Assembly (NCBI GenBank): GCA_964559225.1
Contig: CAZLGA010000004.1
Span: forward strand, 3,397 to 67,396
Length of the DNA: 64,000 nucleotides
Direction of reading: 5' to 3'
From: JAOAFX01 sp964559225
Lineage (GTDB): Bacteria; Hydrothermota; Tepidihabitantia; SM23-42; JAOAFX01
The notes beneath the pieces were generated by a model that had not been told where the DNA came from, did not search any database, and saw only the letters and a program-made list of their open reading frames with translations. A program made the translations under genes and the position numbers. Shown here one piece after another: positions 1 to 10,700 of this stretch. Numbering within the stretch: the first letter of the stretch is position 1; every line of letters begins with the position of its first letter.

Positions 1-3000
1 ATGGTATGTCTTAATAGTTTCCTTTTGAGCTGCTGTGAAGACAGGATAGTTCTCCTGTGCAACCTGGAAATAGACTGCCTTATACCATTTTAAGTCGCTC
101 CGTTTGAACTGTCCATTGGGTATCGTCTTCCACCAGTTATAGGTCCAGCCACCAACCTGTAATGCCCTTTCCATAAAATCGGGATGCGCAAACTCTTGAC
201 CCTGGTTATTGTTATTGAGTACTACAACCAGGACATCAGTTCCTTCTTGGGCTTTGGTTTTGAATGTATAATGGAGACCACCATTATTATCACGGACCGC
301 ATTGCCACGGAAGTCCTTTGATTCTACATTGTAATAATAGATGGTATTGGGTGTTAATCCTGTGAGTGTTACACGGTGTGGTATACAGAAAGGTGTATCT
401 ACCTGAGCGACGAGATTTAAATTGCTCGGATTTGTTCCATAATAGACCTTTGCATTTGCACCTTCATTGGTTGTCCAACACACATCCGCGGTAGCAGCCT
501 GGATATTCTCACACCGGACATTAGAAATTGTAAAATACCACGCATCTACCGCAGCCCAGGTAGTGGAGATATAAGAAGGATTGTTATCTCTATAAGAAAC
601 ATAGATTGTATCACCCTGACAGACCGATAATCTCCCATCACCATGGGTCGCACCCCGGAAGAGCAATGGAAATTCACCCCGAAACACATAAGAACTTTCA
701 GCAAGCTCAACACACCTCAAGGTCTCAGGCTGGGTTTCAATATATTTGCCAGTAAGGACAACAAGGACTGTATCACGAACTCCAACCGTGCCATAATTTT
801 CATCTTCCACCCTGATTCTAACAGTATCAATGATAAAATCATTCGCACGATAGACAGGTTTATTCGTAGATACAACCCCAGCAACAGACGCTGCGGTGTA
901 GGTTATTACCAGTGCAAAAGGTTGTGGACCATAAGGCACATTTCTGCCTTCAATTCTAACAAGCCAGTCACCAGCAGTCGGTGAATTTACCCTTACACAC
1001 TCTTCAACATTTAATGAATCCCTGGCAGACGGATTTGCCACTGATTGACCACCAGAATACTGATTACCACGGTAAAAGGTAGAACCAATCTGACAGAATA
1101 AATCTAAATCATTAACAATCTGTCTATTTACTGCTGGATTACCAGGGTAATCGGTCCAGACCAGTGTAATCTTTAGATTGGCTGCCCCTGAAGGAACATT
1201 AAAACGATAATCCTTTCTTTCACCTGTAAGAACACCTATCGTATCATCAAGGAGGAGTGTCTTCCTTGTGTCTCCCGCAAAATAAAGCGTGGAATCAAGG
1301 TTAACACGACCCCAGCCGATATTATTATCCGGAACAGTGAAGCCAGTGATATTCGGGTCCGCACAGTTTATCAAAATTGCCTTTATCATCGCGGCACTGA
1401 TATAACTCCAGGCATTGCCTGTAACCTTTTTACCAGATGGATACCAACCTTCGCGCAGATACTGCCTTACCAGCGCACCTGAACCACACGCATTTGGAGA
1501 AGACATACTCGTCCCTTGCATAGAGTTGTAAGTCGCAGTACCACTTGTAGCTGAATTAACACTTGCACCCGGAGTGCAAACCGTAGGTTTTATGCGATTA
1601 TCATCAGTAGGTCCCCTGCTTGACCATGACTGAAGGGCATTTGATGATGTTGAATTTCCAACAGCGCCTACTGAGACACAGTTCTTTGCAGTCGCTGGAG
1701 AACCTACAGTGTTTGCGCCAGAACCAGAATTGCCATTGGAGAAAAATAATAGAAAGTCCTTGTATCTCCACATAAACTGGTCAACATTTAGATCCATACT
1801 TGTATATGCACCGCCAGTAGCCGCACCCCAGGAGTTCGTACTCATATATGCCCTTATCCCATGGCTTGCATAGTATTTGGAATAAGGTCGGATATAGAGG
1901 TCATTGAGGTCACCGAACACATAAATACTGGAGCTTGTATTATCACCACAATCATTGTGATAGAGCCGCGCCATCTTCGCAACACCATCATTGTAGCTTG
2001 TTCCAAGGACTGTATCATTGCCAGCAGCTGTGCAACCGGTATGGGTCCCATGCCAGGAAGCACCAGCACCATCACCGAACACAATCATCGACGGTGCCCC
2101 AGAATCATAAGCAACGATTTTATTGTGATCTGGATAGACACCCCAGGTCGTAATCTGGGGACTGTTAGCACGATGCTGATAATGAGCGGTATTTATCCCT
2201 GAATCGCAGTGGTTGATTATCTCGTCCTGACCAAAAATACCCATACCCCACATTCTTCGTGCAGTATTATCCGTAGCAGGTGGTGCTGTTGAACGCCAGC
2301 CAGTCATATCAACCCACTGAACATTGACATTCAATGTATGGGGTTGAATATATGGTTCAATCCAGTAAGCTTCTTTAATGTTTGCAAGTCTGCTCAAGTC
2401 TTTCTTGTTTGCACTAACCCACAACATCTTGTTTATACCGTTGTCAGAAATAACTATATCATTTTTACCGGTAATCTCCTTTATCTGTGCCACTGCTGAA
2501 TTCATATCAGCATCTTCAAAGAGTATAATCGTCACCTTATGTTCAGCACCAACCCTGTCAAATAAACCCGAGATTTTGTAGGCTGGTTGATAATTACCCA
2601 TCCAGTTTACTGATGGATTAGCAAGAATTGCATCTTTCTGTAATTTATTTTTTAAGGAAACGACAAAACCATAGTGGGGGATATAGAAATGAATCTTTGC
2701 CCCCTGTGACTCAAGCCAATCTTTCTCTAATCCATAGATTGGTCCTGAGAACTGAACGATATAGTATCCAGGTTCATCATCCCGATACTGGGTCTTTAAA
2801 TCAGCAGGCAAATCTGGTTCACCATTCTTGCCAAGCAGTTTTGTATCAAAAGAGATTCCATTTGAGAAAATAATCTTCGTCGCATCTCCATAGACCACGG
2901 GTATAAAATGCGATTTTGTCTGACTGGAGAATGTTGGAATTATGTCTGAACGATTGACATCTCCTTCACTCTCCTTTTGCGCTTCTATTTTTACCGGTTG

Positions 3001-3084
3001 AACCGGTATTTGCACCTGGGTCCCCGGTTTGGTAGCACCCAGAGCACATAGCGCTATTATCATTATAAGCATTATTTTCCTCAT
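1..3084 (-). CDS. Secreted subtilisin-like (S8) serine protease, C-terminus beyond window
   Basis: Reading the minus strand from an ATG at 3084 gives an open frame of 1028 codons that runs off the left edge, so the C-terminus is missing. The start is supported by GAAAGGAG just upstream. A signal peptide (MRKIMLIMIIALCALGA) is followed by a propeptide-like region. The S8 catalytic triad is visible: Asp about 294 in CDSGI, His about 345 in WHGTHTG and Ser about 526 in GTSMSSP, with the oxyanion Asn in SNGNSGSG. After the protease domain come a jelly-roll-like region (ITLVWTDYPG, NDLDL, NVEECVR) and a fibronectin III-like segment (TADVCWTTNEGANAKVYYG). The catalytic and jelly-roll regions match the S8 protein at 7762-11232, so the two are paralogues. 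By analogy a FlgD-Ig sorting domain may lie outside the window. Role: secreted peptide-bond hydrolysis. The family is clear; substrates are unknown. Confidence 0.9.
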   Translation of the reverse strand, partial: MRKIMLIMIIALCALGATKPGTQVQIPVQPVKIEAQKESEGDVNRSDIIPTFSSQTKSHFIPVVYGDATKIIFSNGISFDTKLLGKNGEPDLPADLKTQYRDDEPGYYIVQFSGPIYGLEKDWLESQGAKIHFYIPHYGFVVSLKNKLQKDAILANPSVNWMGNYQPAYKISGLFDRVGAEHKVTIILFEDADMNSAVAQIKEITGKNDIVISDNGINKMLWVSANKKDLSRLANIKEAYWIEPYIQPHTLNVNVQWVDMTGWRSTAPPATDNTARRMWGMGIFGQDEIINHCDSGINTAHYQHRANSPQITTWGVYPDHNKIVAYDSGAPSMIVFGDGAGASWHGTHTGCTAAGNDTVLGTSYNDGVAKMARLYHNDCGDNTSSSIYVFGDLNDLYIRPYSKYYASHGIRAYMSTNSWGAATGGAYTSMDLNVDQFMWRYKDFLLFFSNGNSGSGANTVGSPATAKNCVSVGAVGNSTSSNALQSWSSRGPTDDNRIKPTVCTPGASVNSATSGTATYNSMQGTSMSSPNACGSGALVRQYLREGWYPSGKKVTGNAWSYISAAMIKAILINCADPNITGFTVPDNNIGWGRVNLDSTLYFAGDTRKTLLLDDTIGVLTGERKDYRFNVPSGAANLKITLVWTDYPGNPAVNRQIVNDLDLFCQIGSTFYRGNQYSGGQSVANPSARDSLNVEECVRVNSPTAGDWLVRIEGRNVPYGPQPFALVITYTAASVAGVVSTNKPVYRANDFIIDTVRIRVEDENYGTVGVRDTVLVVLTGKYIETQPETLRCVELAESSYVFRGEFPLLFRGATHGDGRLSVCQGDTIYVSYRDNNPSYISTTWAAVDAWYFTISNVRCENIQAATADVCWTTNEGANAKVYYGTNPSNLNLVAQVDTPFCIPHRVTLTGLTPNTIYYYNVESKDFRGNAVRDNNGGLHYTFKTKAQEGTDVLVVVLNNNNQGQEFAHPDFMERALQVGGWTYNWWKTIPNGQFKRSDLKWYKAVYFQVAQENYPVFTAAQKETIKTYH

Positions 3085-3112
3085 CTTCACTCCTTTCTAT
3101 ACCTATATTCAT

Positions 3113-3161
3113 TCAATAGCAGCCCATATAGTTTCTATTTTTTTTATTCATCACCTCCTTT
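3113..3161 (-). promoter_or_regulatory. Second strong Shine-Dalgarno and mini-ORF in leader of the S8 gene
   Basis: AAAGGAGGTG (complement of 3152-3161) lies 67 nt upstream of the S8 start at 3084 and is followed at once by ATG (3151) and a 12-codon frame ending TGA at 3113. The same decamer sits 64 nt upstream of the paralogous S8 gene. It may be a translated leader peptide or a relic of a duplicated 5' region. The gap between the Shine-Dalgarno core and this ATG is only 2 nt, so translation is doubtful. Confidence 0.35.
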
Positions 3162-3192
3162 CGTATAAATTGGTGTCAAATATCAATTTCAT

Positions 3193-6100
3193 TTATTTCA
3201 AAAGAACCGTCTTCCTCACTTCTTTGAAATGTGGAGATTCAAATTTAACGAAATAAACGCCTGCTGGAACTTTCCTGCCCAAATCATCTTTACCATCCCA
3301 AACAATCTGGTTAACCGAACAATCGGTTAAATTAAATGACTTAACAATCCTACCCATTGGGTCATAAATCCTTAAAGTTGTTTGGGATTTGAAATCTGGT
3401 ATTTGGAATTTTATTGTAAGCCGGGTTCTGAACGGATTGGGTGATATTCCAAAGTAAAATGCACCCTTATTCTTTTTTGTGACTGTTTCTTTCATTCCCA
3501 CCCAATAATAGGCTCTATACCAACCGGAGTTATAAGGATCATAGCGGAATTTAGGCCATTCATAAAAACTCCCATTCAAATCAAATACCCAGAATTTGAA
3601 ATCATTCGCACCTACCATCAACTCAAGTTTTCCATCATAATCAATGTCGTAAACTGCTGGTGAGTGTTCAATCCTTATACCAAAGTGTATAGGGAAACCA
3701 CTTATGAGTTGAGCCTTATTATTGTATGCGTATAAATTCCAATCCGCAGCACCACAGGCAATATCCATAATCCCATCTCCATCTATATCCGCGCTAATTG
3801 GTAATTTGAAATCATGCCCATATGATGTTGGAAATCCAGAAATTGTATTTCCCAGAGAATCAAGGACCGATAAAAACATTGAGCCCTGATTGCTGCCAAT
3901 GATTATCTCAGGCCTTTCATTTCCAGTAATGTCAGCAACAACCGGATATGCCTCAACATCTCCAAGTGCAGGTATGGCTTTTTGCCACAATATATGACCA
4001 CGGGCATCAACAAGATTAACCAGATCCGTAGAATCTGTATAAAAACATATCTCAAGGTCTGCATCACCTGCGATATTTCCTAAAACCGGTGAATAAATCA
4101 TTTTCTTTGCTACAGCAATTGGAAACGGGTTAAGATAATTGCCATTGTGACCCCACACAAATAGCGAATCAGAATTTGCCCCTCCACAGGCAACAATCTC
4201 AAGATATCCATCATTATTTAAATCGCCAACCGCCGGAGAACCCCCATGCCATCCGTATAAATTTTTTAGCAGTCCATCAGGTGAATATAACCCTGTGCCA
4301 TCATGATGGAATGCATATAATTTACCATCTTCACTTATAACAAAAATTTCAAGGTCTCCATCTCCATCAATATCAGCAAGTGCGGGCGAGCTAAGGACGC
4401 TACCACCCAATGTTTTGGGCCATCCTGTCATTGGTATCCAGGTTGTATCAGTCTTTGTTAAAACATAAAAATTATTCCACCATCGCCTTATCCCAAAACA
4501 GAGTTCTAAAGTTCCATTATTGTCAACATCACCAACCGCAGGTGAAGACCAGATTTCTTGGTTACAAGTAAAAATCCTTCCGTAAAGGTCATTATTCACC
4601 GGAGTTCCATCATAATGCCACATATGAACATCGCCATTTCTTGAACAAACGACGATTTCCAGACCTGGATAAAATGGGTCAAGGTCACCAAAATTTGGTG
4701 AAGAAAAGAGATAACCGAATACCGTCCTTGGCCAGCCTTGGGCAACCATAGGATTGGCCCTTGTCATTATTGTATCCGATGGCAAACCTTCGTTCATTGA
4801 AGAATCCACCGCGATAATATAATAGTAATAATTTCTATTCTTTTCAACATTTAAATCTTCAAAATAGGAAATAGGGGATAACGGGTTTTTAATATACTCA
4901 AAATTGCCATTTGGACTCGTTGCCCGATAAATCCTGTAACCAATCGCATTCATCACCATAATCCAGTTAAGGATTACTGAATTCTGTGTTCCAAATGACC
5001 ATAATGAATCAATCCTTGATGGAGCGCCGAGCGTGACCTTTTTTTCCAGAACTCGTAGATTTTTAGTATATAAAGAAAAATTATAAGAAACATTGCCGGG
5101 ATATACTTTTAAAACTTTTAAAGTGTCTTTAGCAGAAACGACCTCACCAGGTCTGATATCATCAAATTTTGCAACACTATCAAGGACAATAACCGTATCC
5201 GAAAGGCTCGTAATTGTTGCATAGACAGATTCTGCAATACAATGCCCCTTGTTTTCAATAAACGGCAGGATTTTATATACACTCCCGTTTGTAGTAAATC
5301 GCTGGGTAAAAAGATAAAGCACCGGAGATTGAATGACAAACTGACAGGTATCATAAATCAATTCTGAACCACAATGGATTTCTAAATAAAGTAGCGGGCT
5401 ATAACCATCAGGAGCCATAGGGTCAATGTTTATTATAATAGGTGTGAGATTTTCTTTTAGTTCATCAGGTGGTATATTAGGATAATGGGCAGTATCGCAA
5501 ACAATATCAATCAAAGTATCCAGGCTACTAATTCTTAAAAATATTGAATCAGATGTGTGATTGCCATTGTTTACCAAACTTAGATACATTTCAATGAGCT
5601 CGCCCGGATTTGGAATTCCATTATTATTACCCATTGTATCAACCATTCGCGCATGCTGATATACAACATAAGGAGCACCAGATTTCACATATATTGAATC
5701 AATATAGCCAATGCTTTTTTCACTGATTATCGTATACTTAAGATAGCCCGCTGATTTTGTTCTTACCGGAGTCAATGCTATACCGCCAAAACCAGAATCT
5801 TTTACAAATACTTCATTTTCTTTATATAAGATAACCAGAAATTTATCGATAGCGGGAAAAACACTTAGTAAAACTGTATCAGCCCCAACCTGAAGCGTAT
5901 CTTTCATTGTTATAACAGAATCTATGTTACGGGGAACATTTGACCACATTCTGATTGTAGGGTCACCGAGTAGATTCAATGAATACTGAAAAACCCGATG
6001 CCAGTTGTCAAATTGAGAATAGGGTATCAAGGGAATTTTAGAAAGCCCATTGGCAGAACCCAACGAGGTCAAGAATAGATATGGGATTAATACTCTCACA

Positions 6101-7704
6101 TAATCAAGGTGATTGTATGCTGCACTGGAACTCGTCGGACCGATATAACCAATTCCCCCACCCTGTGGATTCATTACCCAGTGTTCGCCAATACAATCTT
6201 CCTGGAAGGGTCCTGTATAACAAGAAATAACCACGAGTAGTGGATAAATGTTATTGGTCAATGAATCAAAAGAAAAATTCGTCACATATTCACGCGGAGT
6301 GGTTCGCACGCGCAACATATTTACATCACCGTGAGCAAGCCAGGTGACTAAATTATAACCTTCATCCATTCTATTTAAAACCACCTGTTTAGATTCCTCG
6401 TTAAAATAATACTTACTGAAACACTCAGGGAGAAGAACACTTAATTGATTTCTCGCAATATAATAAGAATCATTCGGAAACCAGAACATACTCGTGACAA
6501 ATAACGCCTTTTTGTACCAGGGCTCAAGTGAATTGGGGGGATTGACTCGCTTAAATAAATAGGATAATACCTTACTCAAATATATATATACATCATCAGG
6601 ATTGTGTGCGGGAATCCGCCCTACCAAAACATCTGGATATAAATCAATAGAATCAGCAACTTCACCGAATCGGTTATCACCATCAAAGTTCCAGTTTTCA
6701 TCAAGGTCTGAAAAATAGAGGTCGGTGGTTACATCAGCAGGATGATTTCCCATCACATATTCAACCCAGACCCAGCGCGTTGGAATATCAGGAACATCAT
6801 TCCCTAATATTACAATACTCACACCCCATTTTTCAACGGCATCTTTTATAAATTTTCTAAGTCTTTCTGCATCATCAACTCCTTGATAATTCTGTTTAAT
6901 ATAGGACATTGTTCTTATTGTAGTATTTAATCCAAGCATTTTTTTGTGACGCGCAAATTCCTGATAAGCAGAAATCATTGAATCCGTCGTAATTATCAGA
7001 AGATCAACCGGGGGTCCATTAAGCGAAGGCAATTCAGAAGGAATTAAATCTTCTATATTTTCTTCAATATAAAAGGCAGGATGATAAAGTGTGGCTGAGG
7101 CATTTGATTTTCCTACTATTGAGTAAACAAATTCCTCAAAAATTGATTTTGAAAATTTCGTCTGGCGGATTGGTTTTATACCAGTTCTTTGATATTCAAG
7201 TTCAACATTTAAAATCGCCTTCGTTAAAACTTCAACTTTTTTTAATACCGGGTTATATCTAAAAGGTGAAACCAATATCTGCCCAATACTATATCCCCTC
7301 AAATTTCCTGAATGAAAACCTAAAATTATGTTATTGGGATAGTAAAGATTTGCATTATAAATGTTCCCATCCGGCAGGGTAAACTCCATTTGTTCTCCTA
7401 TTATTGCACCTTTCTGAACCGGATAGATAAAAAATTCACCAGGTATTTCTGACCATACTTCATTTAGTATATTTACTGATTTTATTTTTTCATCGGGGTT
7501 TAACAAGATGGTATAAACAAATCCCGGAAGTTCTGGGGTGCCTGAAGTGCCCCAAATTCCGCCGTCCTCAAGAAAAATTCTATGATATCCATCAAAATCA
7601 GTTATTTCGTACTTAAGTTTATCAACAGGGATATTAAGCTGTAAAGAAAAACAAAGACTTAAAAAGAGAAAAATGATTATTAAAAATCTCATCATACTCA
7701 ACAT
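3193..7704 (-). CDS. Gingipain-like peptidase C25 with beta-propeller repeats and C-terminal sorting-like domain
   Basis: A 1503-residue secreted protein. The N-terminal signal peptide (LIIIFLFLSLCFS) precedes a C25 propeptide-like region. The C25 cysteine-protease domain covers roughly residues 230-590, with the catalytic pair His458 (WLAHGD) and Cys495 (VISCYTG), followed by the CIGEHWVMNPQGGG stretch typical of gingipain relatives. Next come Ig/CARDB-like segments, a fibronectin III-like domain near 920-1010, and FG-GAP/VCBS-type propeller repeats (ADIDGDGDLEI, GDLNNDGYLEI) from about 1020 to 1400. The last 90 residues form a FlgD-Ig / type IX-like domain (SPNPF, LRIYDPMGRIV, IVWDGKDDLGRKVPAGVYF). 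The start could also be either of the next two Met codons. A hairpin separates it from the upstream S8 gene, so the two may be co-expressed. Confidence 0.9.
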   Translation of the reverse strand: MLSMMRFLIIIFLFLSLCFSLQLNIPVDKLKYEITDFDGYHRIFLEDGGIWGTSGTPELPGFVYTILLNPDEKIKSVNILNEVWSEIPGEFFIYPVQKGAIIGEQMEFTLPDGNIYNANLYYPNNIILGFHSGNLRGYSIGQILVSPFRYNPVLKKVEVLTKAILNVELEYQRTGIKPIRQTKFSKSIFEEFVYSIVGKSNASATLYHPAFYIEENIEDLIPSELPSLNGPPVDLLIITTDSMISAYQEFARHKKMLGLNTTIRTMSYIKQNYQGVDDAERLRKFIKDAVEKWGVSIVILGNDVPDIPTRWVWVEYVMGNHPADVTTDLYFSDLDENWNFDGDNRFGEVADSIDLYPDVLVGRIPAHNPDDVYIYLSKVLSYLFKRVNPPNSLEPWYKKALFVTSMFWFPNDSYYIARNQLSVLLPECFSKYYFNEESKQVVLNRMDEGYNLVTWLAHGDVNMLRVRTTPREYVTNFSFDSLTNNIYPLLVVISCYTGPFQEDCIGEHWVMNPQGGGIGYIGPTSSSAAYNHLDYVRVLIPYLFLTSLGSANGLSKIPLIPYSQFDNWHRVFQYSLNLLGDPTIRMWSNVPRNIDSVITMKDTLQVGADTVLLSVFPAIDKFLVILYKENEVFVKDSGFGGIALTPVRTKSAGYLKYTIISEKSIGYIDSIYVKSGAPYVVYQHARMVDTMGNNNGIPNPGELIEMYLSLVNNGNHTSDSIFLRISSLDTLIDIVCDTAHYPNIPPDELKENLTPIIINIDPMAPDGYSPLLYLEIHCGSELIYDTCQFVIQSPVLYLFTQRFTTNGSVYKILPFIENKGHCIAESVYATITSLSDTVIVLDSVAKFDDIRPGEVVSAKDTLKVLKVYPGNVSYNFSLYTKNLRVLEKKVTLGAPSRIDSLWSFGTQNSVILNWIMVMNAIGYRIYRATSPNGNFEYIKNPLSPISYFEDLNVEKNRNYYYYIIAVDSSMNEGLPSDTIMTRANPMVAQGWPRTVFGYLFSSPNFGDLDPFYPGLEIVVCSRNGDVHMWHYDGTPVNNDLYGRIFTCNQEIWSSPAVGDVDNNGTLELCFGIRRWWNNFYVLTKTDTTWIPMTGWPKTLGGSVLSSPALADIDGDGDLEIFVISEDGKLYAFHHDGTGLYSPDGLLKNLYGWHGGSPAVGDLNNDGYLEIVACGGANSDSLFVWGHNGNYLNPFPIAVAKKMIYSPVLGNIAGDADLEICFYTDSTDLVNLVDARGHILWQKAIPALGDVEAYPVVADITGNERPEIIIGSNQGSMFLSVLDSLGNTISGFPTSYGHDFKLPISADIDGDGIMDIACGAADWNLYAYNNKAQLISGFPIHFGIRIEHSPAVYDIDYDGKLELMVGANDFKFWVFDLNGSFYEWPKFRYDPYNSGWYRAYYWVGMKETVTKKNKGAFYFGISPNPFRTRLTIKFQIPDFKSQTTLRIYDPMGRIVKSFNLTDCSVNQIVWDGKDDLGRKVPAGVYFVKFESPHFKEVRKTVLLK

Positions 7705-7722
7705 ATTGTTTTCTCTTCTCAG

Positions 7723-7754
7723 AAGGGGCTCTGGTTTTTAAGCCAGAGCCCCTT
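7723..7754 (-). terminator. Perfect 12-bp GC-rich hairpin between two secreted-protease genes
   Basis: AAGGGGCTCTGG at 7723-7734 pairs perfectly with CCAGAGCCCCTT at 7743-7754 around an 8-nt loop. It lies directly after the stop of the S8 gene (7762) and before the start of the C25 gene (7704), both on the minus strand. No T-run follows on the minus strand, so it may act as a weak terminator, an mRNA-stabilising hairpin or a processing site. Confidence 0.55.
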
Positions 7755-7761
7755 ATAGCAA

Positions 7762-10700
7762 TTATTTAGTCAGAACGAATTTCCGCACCACAGAACCATT
7801 GTCAGTCTCAAGATAGCAGAGGTATACACCGCTGGCACATTCCTTATTATCATCAGCAATCCCATTCCAGATGATGGTATTTACACCGGGTTCAACCTCT
7901 CCATTCACAAATAGCTTCACAAGCCTTCCTGTAATATCATAGAGTGCAAGTCTTACCTTCATCTTTACAGGAACTGAATAGGTAAATTTCACATTCTTAG
8001 TAAATGGCGTTGGCATACCAGGTGAAAGGGAAATCCTTTCCATTGGCGATGGGTTAAGATTCTCATCGATACCAACCCCAGGTATTCCGCGGAAACCAAG
8101 AATCTTTACTATCGCACGATTCGGATTCTGAGCAATTGTCAACCAGTAATTTCCATCCCTTGGGTCATATTCAACACCGCGGACATTCCAGCCTGGCAGT
8201 GTCACTGAATTGAGAACCGCTCCATCACTCCGGCGCAACTCATAGAGAGCAATTTTTGCCAGAACCGGCGACGCCTCATTAGTAAAATGTGTATAAACAA
8301 GTAGTAGTGTCGTATCAGGTCCATAAGGTTCTATTGCCAAACCACGGGCCCCTAAACTGTCCCCCAGAGTAAGATTAATAACCGAAACATTGCCTCCAAG
8401 GGTATCACAGCGATGAATCCGGGAGGTCCCGCTGGTAGTTCTACGGTCCGCAGTATACAACCATCTCGATGTTGGAACCCAAGCAAGTCCTGTAGGATAA
8501 TCATTCGCTGGATTTGCAAACTGTCTCAAAACTGTGCCACTTGTGTTGATCTTATAAATTATCTTGCTCGGTGCAGTAGGATTTGGGTCTGCCGCAACCC
8601 AGAAGGTGTTATCATAAGCACAGTATTTGATATCGGTGGGACAGGAATCGGGTGATGGGATAGTACCAAGATAGGTAACATTGCTATCCGAACTATACAT
8701 CACAATACCGGTTGTCCTTCTATAGAAATTGGTGACATAAAGCCGGTCATTCTGAGGATTATAACCTAAACCGTAAAGGAAGTGTGTATCACCCGGAGCA
8801 ACCTGGACCGTTTTCGGACCCCATATAATATGGACCTCATTAACACCAACCTCAACACTGAACCCAATATCCTGGACATAACCACCGCCACCAGTGAGCC
8901 GTAGTGTCATATCAATAAAGGTTCCTGCAGGTGTCGTAGATGAGATAGAGAATCTGAATGGTGAACCACCATTATTTCCTGTGCCACCAACTGGGATATT
9001 ACCGAAATTACCCACGGAATCAAGCAGGGTGATATACGGGCTTGTTTCTCTGAGCACGCCGACGCAGTTAGTTACTCCAACACCAGATAGATTCCTGAGC
9101 GTATCAGTCAGATATACAGTTTCGCCTGCATCACAACGACCATTGAGGTTGCCCGGTACAGGGTCATAGATACGCTGACCAGCAATATGCAGAACAGGGC
9201 TCGTAGTTGGACCAAGACCTCCAGAAACTACAATTGCATAAGGCTGATTCGTTCCCTGGGGCACACTCGTTCCTGTCACCCTGATAACCCAGTTACCCAT
9301 CTCAGGAACATTGCGACGCACACATTCTTCAACATTCCGCGCATCAGCAGAACCACCAGGTGCTGATTGACCCCCACTGTAGACATTACCTAAGTATACA
9401 GTTCCTGCTGGATTGGTAACACGGAGGTCAAGGTTATTCACAAGGGTAACACTTGCACCAGCAGTGGCTGGAAAATCGGTCCAGACAAGGGTTATCTTGA
9501 GTGGTTCGGATTGGTCATTTACCGAGATTGTAAACTCGTCAAACTGCCCGGTAGCAACACTATCATAAGTCACCCATAATTTCCGGACATCACCACTAAA
9601 GAACAAGGCATCGTCAAGACATACTCTACCCCAACCTGTATTGTTATCGGGAATGGTTGAACCTATAATAGATGGATGTGCACCATTGACAATGATAGCC
9701 TTCACCACTGACGCAGGAATAAACGTCCACTGGTTTGATACATTGGAATCACCAGTAGGATAGAATCCCTTTGCAAAATATTGCCTTACGAGTGCAGCAT
9801 TTCCTGCGGCACAGGGTGTTGCCATACTCGTTCCAGCCATACCGAGATAGGAATTATTATTCGGACCAGCTGAAGAAAATAAAAAGTAACCGGGTGCAGT
9901 TACTGTCGGTTTAATTCTATTGTCTAAAGTCGGTCCCCTGCTTGAGAAATCTGCCATCGTCGTTGATGAGGTGCTATTCATCGTTGCACCAAGAGTAAGA
10001 ATATTCTTTGAAGTTCCTGGTGGATAGACCGTTCCTGAAGATGGTCCACTATTACCTGCAGCATAGCAGATTAGAAAATCACGGTTTCTCCACATAAACG
10101 AGTCGGTAGTAACACAGTAGGATGTATACGAACCCGCACCTGCTGTTGAACCCCAGGAATGCGAAGAAACCCGTGCAGCACCACCTGCATTTCCATTATA
10201 TGGTGGCAGATAAAGATTCGCAAGGTTTGAAGGCACAGAAAGAGAACCTGTTGATGTTCCGATATCCATAAAGAACATCTTTGCGAGTAAAGGCATCCCA
10301 TCATTAAGATTTGTGCCACCTACATAAGAATCATCACCACAGATTGTTCCTGCAGTATGGGTTCCATGCCAGGAACCACTTGCATTATCACCAAATGCTG
10401 CACTTGAACCCGTGGGCAGTAGATATGCGATTATCTTGCGATGGGTCGGATAATTACCCCAGGTTGTGATATTGACTGCTGGGTCCCTAAACATATCATG
10501 GGTTGTTAAAATACCTGTATCAGCGGTATTGACTACCTGCCCTTGTCCCCGAATATTCTTGCGCCATATCTTTCTATCAACCTGTTTCCAGGTCTGGGTT
10601 ACCCATTGACCTGATTGATTATAGGCAACAGGACGGAGATAAGGCTCAATATGCATTACCCCAGAAATCCTTGCAATCTCATTGAGATGTGCCCGGTCAG

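Noticed and set aside
643..984. Plus-strand open frame of 113 codons
   Set aside because: It lies wholly opposite the S8 protease coding sequence, which has catalytic motifs and a signal peptide.
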